Shown one piece after another: positions 59,630 to 64,000 of a DNA stretch of 64,000 bases. The notes under the pieces were generated by a model. It had not been told where the DNA came from and did not search any database. It worked only from the letters and a program-made list of their open reading frames with translations. Position numbers and translations under genes: made by a program. Source of the DNA: Planococcus citri (lineage: Eukaryota; Arthropoda; Insecta; Hemiptera; Pseudococcidae). Numbering within the stretch: the first letter of the stretch is position 1; the number at the start of each line of letters is the position of its first letter. The stretch covers positions 41,096,580 through 41,160,579 of the forward strand of contig NC_088678.1 of NCBI RefSeq assembly GCF_950023065.1. The letters run 5' to 3'.

Positions 59630-60930
59630 TCAAGTTTCATCGAAATCAGTTCAGCCATTTCCTAGGTAATGAGTTTTGAAAAATTCTGAAAAAAAATTTT
59701 GTCGCTCGACAAATTTGAAAGCTTTGAGCTTTTGAAAATTTTGTTTTCGATTACGCGTGAAAGCTACGAACTTTTGGATCATGGTGCAAGTCTGGCATCA
59801 TGGGAATGGTGGTGGACTTGTGATACTTCAAGTTTCAGAAAAATTGGTTCAGTCGTTACTCAAGGTAATGATTTTTAAGTGAAAAATGTCGAAAAAAAAT
59901 TTTGTCGCTCGGTAAACTTGGAAGCTTTGAACTTTTGAAACACGATGATGGTGACAAATTGTCCGGCTAGTATCCAAGGGCTGACATTTTGAGTTTCATC
60001 AAAATCGGTTCAAAAGTTCCTGAGAAATAAATTTTTAAATGAGTTTTTATGTGAAAAATGTCGAAAAAAAATTTTGTCGCTCGATAAACTTGGAAGCTTT
60101 GAACTTTTGGAACTTGATGATGATGGCGAAATCTCCGCTAAGTAGTGTAGTTCTGAAATTTCAAATTTGATCAAAATCGATTCAGCCGTTGCTGAGAAAT
60201 TGAATTTTATGTGTAAATTCACCTCATCACATACGAGTACTTAAATATTTAAGTAAAGACTTGGCACACGAATTCATTTAAAATTGAACTTTTAAAAAAA
60301 TTATTTCTCAGGAACGGTTGAACCGATTTTGATGAAACTCAAAATGTCAGCCCTTGGATACTAGCCGGACAATTTGTCACCATCATCGTGTTTCAAAAGT
60401 TCAAAGCTTCCAAGTTTATCGAGCGACAAAATTTTTTTTCGACATTTTTCACTTAAAAATCATTACCTTGAGTAACGACTGAACCAATTTTTCTGAAACT
60501 TGAAGTATCACAAGTCCATCACCATTCCTATGATTTCGCACTTGCACCATGATCCAAAAGTTCGTAGCTTTCTTACGTAATCGAAAACAAAATTGAGCTT
60601 TTTCAAATTTTCGGGGGGTGACTTTGCACAAAATTTATTAAAAATTTAATTTCTCAGCAACGGCTGAACCGATTTTGATCAAATTTTAAATGTCACAACT
60701 AGGCTACTAGCCGAACATTTTGGCATCATCATCAAGTTCCAAAAGAACGCAGCTTACAAGTTTATCGAGCGACAAAATTTTTTTTCGAAATTTTTCAAAA
60801 TTCATTACCTAGAAAACGGCTGAACCGATTTTGATGAAACTTGAAATCTAAGTAGGCCTCTACGATCTCTATAATTTCGCATATTCACTTCGATCCAAAA
60901 GTTCGTAGCTTTCGAATTAAATCAAAAATT
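59630..60930. repeat. Array of ~170-bp units in both orientations, with >300-bp inverted arms
   Basis: Units containing GTCGAAAAAAAATTTTGTCG, AAGCTTTGAACTTTTG and an AACCGATTTTGATGAAACTT-type block are repeated directly at 59640-60230 and inverted at 60290-60920. The arms 59710-60037 and 60290-60612 are nearly exact inverted copies. The order is A, B, inverted A, inverted B rather than a simple palindrome. A transcript through it would form a long double-stranded RNA. Confidence 0.85.
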
Positions 60931-60940
60931 CAAAAAAAAA

Positions 60941-60985
60941 ATTGTATATATATATCTCTATATATATCTATATATATAAACCTTA
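60941..60985. repeat. TA/TATC microsatellite
   Basis: A TATATATATCTCTATATATATC-type simple repeat directly after the inverted array. Confidence 0.85.
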
Positions 60986-60989
60986 TATA

Positions 60990-63349
60990 AGGAAACCTGA
61001 AATTTTGGGAATGAGCCTATCGTGATCCCAGACCCTCGAAACGCAAAGAAAAGTCACTCCCCGACCTAACTTCCACTATCGCAACAAATACAATACTCCA
61101 CTTTTCTCCGAAAAGTCGGTAAAAAAAAACACACATGTAAAAATGAAAATGTTTCTAATTTCTTCTAATATTTAGATATTGGGGGGGGGGGAGGCGTGCT
61201 CCCTAGCATGACAAGTATTTCTCATACAATCCGACAACAATAGGGCTTAGGGCATCATCAAATATTTTGTCACATGGTAGGTATAAATAAGAGCTCTCCC
61301 CTCTAATCCACTGGTTAGTCTTGGGTGGAGATAGGGGCCTAAAATTGGTGTATAAGTTGATTTTACAGAAGTAGGGACTTGGCTGAGGTGTTAGAACTAG
61401 AAAGTTCACAATTTAAAAAAATTTATCTGATACCTACCTACTTCGACGATTTTTTCATATTTTGTAAAATTGGGGGCCTGCCATCACCACCTTTTTTTAA
61501 CCGAGGGCGCTGAACATTTCATGGCGTGATTTTTTCACCTGAGGTAACAACTTTGGGAGGGCGAAAGTGGAAAAAAACGAAAAAAATTCCACCATATAAA
61601 TAAAGTACACCCTAATGTATATTACTTGAAAGAAACAAGTGCTCATTCCTAGCGAATGGTATTTTTTACGGTACCACAAACTAACTACTTACCCACCTTA
61701 TCGCTAATTTTTAATCTGGCGCACTGTAAGTCCATCCCACGTGTAAAGAACTCTGTCAAAAAACATATTTTATACTCATTTAAAAACACATTTTAGAGAT
61801 TTGCCATTCAAAAGAGAACCTTTTTACCATCAATGTGGAAAATTTTGGACTTGAAAAACTAATAAGAACGATTCATTTTAATGAGAAGCTCTTCTCCTTG
61901 AAATTCTATTCCTCCGGTGGAAATTCTCCAAATCAAATTGAATATTACGTTGTACGATTCTAAACGTACAAAAATAGAAATTTTATAAAAATCGTTTCAG
62001 TGCAAATGCTAAATAATAATAATATCAACAAAAAGAAGGAAGAAAGAAAAACATTAGAACGAGAAAGATTCTTGAAAGAAAAACAAAAATTTTATTCCGA
62101 GGTAGGCAACGTTTTGTTGAAAAAATTTTCGATTCAAATCAAATTATATCGAGAAAACCTTGATTTCATCAATACGAAGCATCTGCTAAAGAAAAGAAAA
62201 AATACCTAAGTAGTAACTCTAGAAGCAATGAAAAGGACGAGGTGGAGAGAAGAACATAGTAGGTACGAGTATGACAATTCCACTGTTGAAAATATTGTGA
62301 CATTGCGATGACAAGGAAAGTGGTAAAATTTCGTCCGGATTACGTGGCGTCGACGTCGACACGTTGGAGCTGGAAATGGTCGACAAAATTTGGGCTAGTA
62401 CGAGTAGGTACTTCATTGACGCGATTCTACGTGTATTTGTGCAGGAACGACGAATGTGTCGTGTGAGCAGCATCAGAGAAGAGGAGGGGTAGGTAATCTA
62501 TTATGGGAAAAGTTTTCTGTTTACATCATCGACGATATATTCTGGGTAAAGAATTTATTTGCCAAAAGTCTCGGAATTTAATATAAAAATTACGCCGTTC
62601 TTGTCAAAGGTCCGGCCTATTTATCGAGAAACGCCTTGATTTTTATGATTTATCGTTTCGATTGCCTGCGTTATTTTAGGCGCAATCGACGACTGCTCGA
62701 GTTGCAAAACAGAAAAACTTTTTTGATTTATGATTACGTGCGCTGAAGCAGAGTGATAGGTCGGCAGGGGGACAGGGAAATACAGTAGGAATTTCACGAA
62801 CGAGCCTTAAAAAAAGGGAAAAGATTCACCGTCGAGTGGAGAATTTCGCGCATGACCTAATAAATTAAAATTATTACGAAAACGTAGAAGAAGAACGAGA
62901 GAAAAAAAATTAATAAATAATACTATATACGGAGAGGTAAGTAAATGTATTCACAATACGAAAAGAAGCCCTCTCGAAAAGAAATCGAATAAGATAAATA
63001 ATACGCCGAAACGAATTGAAAATTTTCCTCCATCGAGTTGTACCAATTGTAATTTTTTACTTCCCTCGAAAGATAAAGTCTTGAGGGATCGTGATGGAAA
63101 TGAAGCGAAGGGAGGCCTCAAAATACAAACCTCGAGAGATGTATTACGATTTAATATTTTCCAGTACAGGTATTATTCGAGAGAACGAATACCTACCTAC
63201 GATAGAGATAAGATTTATGAAAATATTTTCTTTCGATGTATAGGTATATAAAGCATAGGTATATATGTAGTACGTAGGTAGGTAGTATATTCGGATGAAA
63301 TTTTCGGTTTTAATTGAATTCGGCTTTTTTACGCGTGGTTTGGTTTCAG
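60990..63349. other. Sequence upstream of the Dpr exon, probably intron
   Basis: A poly-G run is at 61181-61191. Low-complexity DNA runs to about 61700, then a cleaner, CG-containing stretch leads into the exon, which is typical of intron flanks with regulatory content. No exon with good splice signals was recognised. Confidence 0.45.
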
Positions 63350-63560
63350 GTATCGTGGATTAGGCATCGTGATATACACATCTTGACCGTGGGCAGCTAC
63401 ACGTACACGACTGATCAACGTTTCCAAGCGATACATCGTAAAAACAGCGACGAATGGACGTTGCAAATTAAATGGGCTCAAAAAAGAGACGGCGGCATGT
63501 ACGAATGTCAAATTAGTACTCAACCAGTGAAAAGCTTTTTCGTTAATTTAAGCGTAGTCG
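63350..63560 (+). CDS. dpr: Dpr-family immunoglobulin domain exon (partial gene)
   Basis: A 211-nt internal exon is bounded by TTTGGTTTCAG|GTATCG and GTCG|GTAAGTAAA. It encodes VSWIRHRDIHILTVGSYTYT, continuing through DQRF, EWTLQIKWAQ and the DGGMYECQ motif (D-x-G-x-Y-x-C, strand F of an Ig domain), then LSVV. VSWIR.RD.HILT..  with WTL.I..AQ.RD.G.YECQ is the hallmark of the first Ig domain of insect Dpr cell-surface proteins, which bind DIP partners in synaptic specificity. The partner cysteine of the domain lies in an upstream exon not recognised here. The entry phase is 0 and the exit phase is 1. Which of the many Dpr paralogs this is cannot be decided from one exon. Confidence 0.93.
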
Positions 63561-64000
63561 GTAAGTAAAATATTTACTTCGTGTTAAATATTCAGCCACG
63601 TATCGAACGTCAGCCGAGCGTCAGAAAAGCTATCGAAAACTGTTCTCTGTACTACGCCGTGCCGCGATCATTGAAACTCGCATTTTTAAATTTAATTTCG
63701 TAAACAAACAAGAATTACGGTTCGTAAGAGAGAGCGTTTACTCGATAAATATAAACAGGCGAACTGTAGCCTTAATTTAGATTTTTCATTAACGACCAAT
63801 GATGAAAAATCAACGGTTAAGAGGAAAACAACCACCTAATTCTGCTCGGCTTGGGTGATATCGAGTATTTAATTCAAGTGGTGTGTTAATAGGATAAGCA
63901 TCTATTCACCGCCGATAAGTATAAAATTTAATTTCGAGTTAATTTTATGGTATTCATTTTCGTTAAATGAGGTTTATTAGAGAGCTGCTTCGAAACGACC
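63561..64000 (+). other. Dpr intron downstream of the Ig exon
   Basis: Begins GTAAGTAAAATATT. No further exon in the remaining bases. Confidence 0.7.

Noticed and set aside
1..64000. CRISPR arrays, tRNA or rRNA genes, bacterial operons
   Set aside because: None seen. The direct repeats are LTRs, miniature transposons and satellites, and the splice sites mark the DNA as eukaryotic.

Overview
This is eukaryotic nuclear DNA that is AT-rich and gene-poor. It is almost certainly from an insect: the one clearly recognisable conserved exon, at the far right, is half of an immunoglobulin domain of the Dpr (defective proboscis extension response) family. Small intron-containing genes, dispersed GGTACCTA-type simple motifs, a BEL/Pao gag relic and several DNA-transposon miniatures fit an arthropod genome. 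A hemipteran such as a mealybug is my guess, not a demonstration.

Layout. (1) 1-8.9 kb: a cluster of three minus-strand genes for small secreted six-cysteine peptides. Their pattern C-x4-C-x3-C-x(17-19)-C-x5-C-x-C is that of a CS-alpha-beta (defensin-like) fold. A fourth paralog lies inverted on the plus strand at 29.5-31.0 kb. Three of the four share a TATA box, an untranslated first exon and an intron that ends one base before the ATG. Copy 1 has lost that ATG and copy 3 has a rearranged 5' end, so the family is being remodelled. (2) 9982-25240: a 15.26 kb LTR retroelement that splits the peptide cluster. Its two 1013-bp LTRs look identical and it is flanked by ATTT. The interior is decayed: there is a retropepsin-like LDTGA relic and acidic gag-like fragments, but no reverse transcriptase that I could find, and a 1.69-kb hAT-like foldback element is nested inside. 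(3) 25.2-47 kb: long non-coding DNA with CpG-containing islands, a ~140-bp minisatellite and a degenerate GACC/GGCCAGA repeat. (4) 47.4-54 kb: transposon graveyard, with a BEL/Pao gag relic split by a 339-bp miniature element, an unidentified broken ORF, a palindrome and a broken TARG1-like macrodomain. (5) 57.3-61 kb: two abutting hAT-like miniatures, one carrying a nested mariner-type miniature, then a 33-bp TTCGCGAACGAA satellite and an array of ~170-bp units in both orientations. (6) 63350-63560: the Dpr exon. Much of the preceding 35 kb may be Dpr intron or upstream sequence.

The most unusual items are the defensin-like family with its changing 5' ends, the recently inserted LTR element with a decayed interior and a possible spliced antisense gene, and the nested or abutting miniature transposons with readable target-site duplications.
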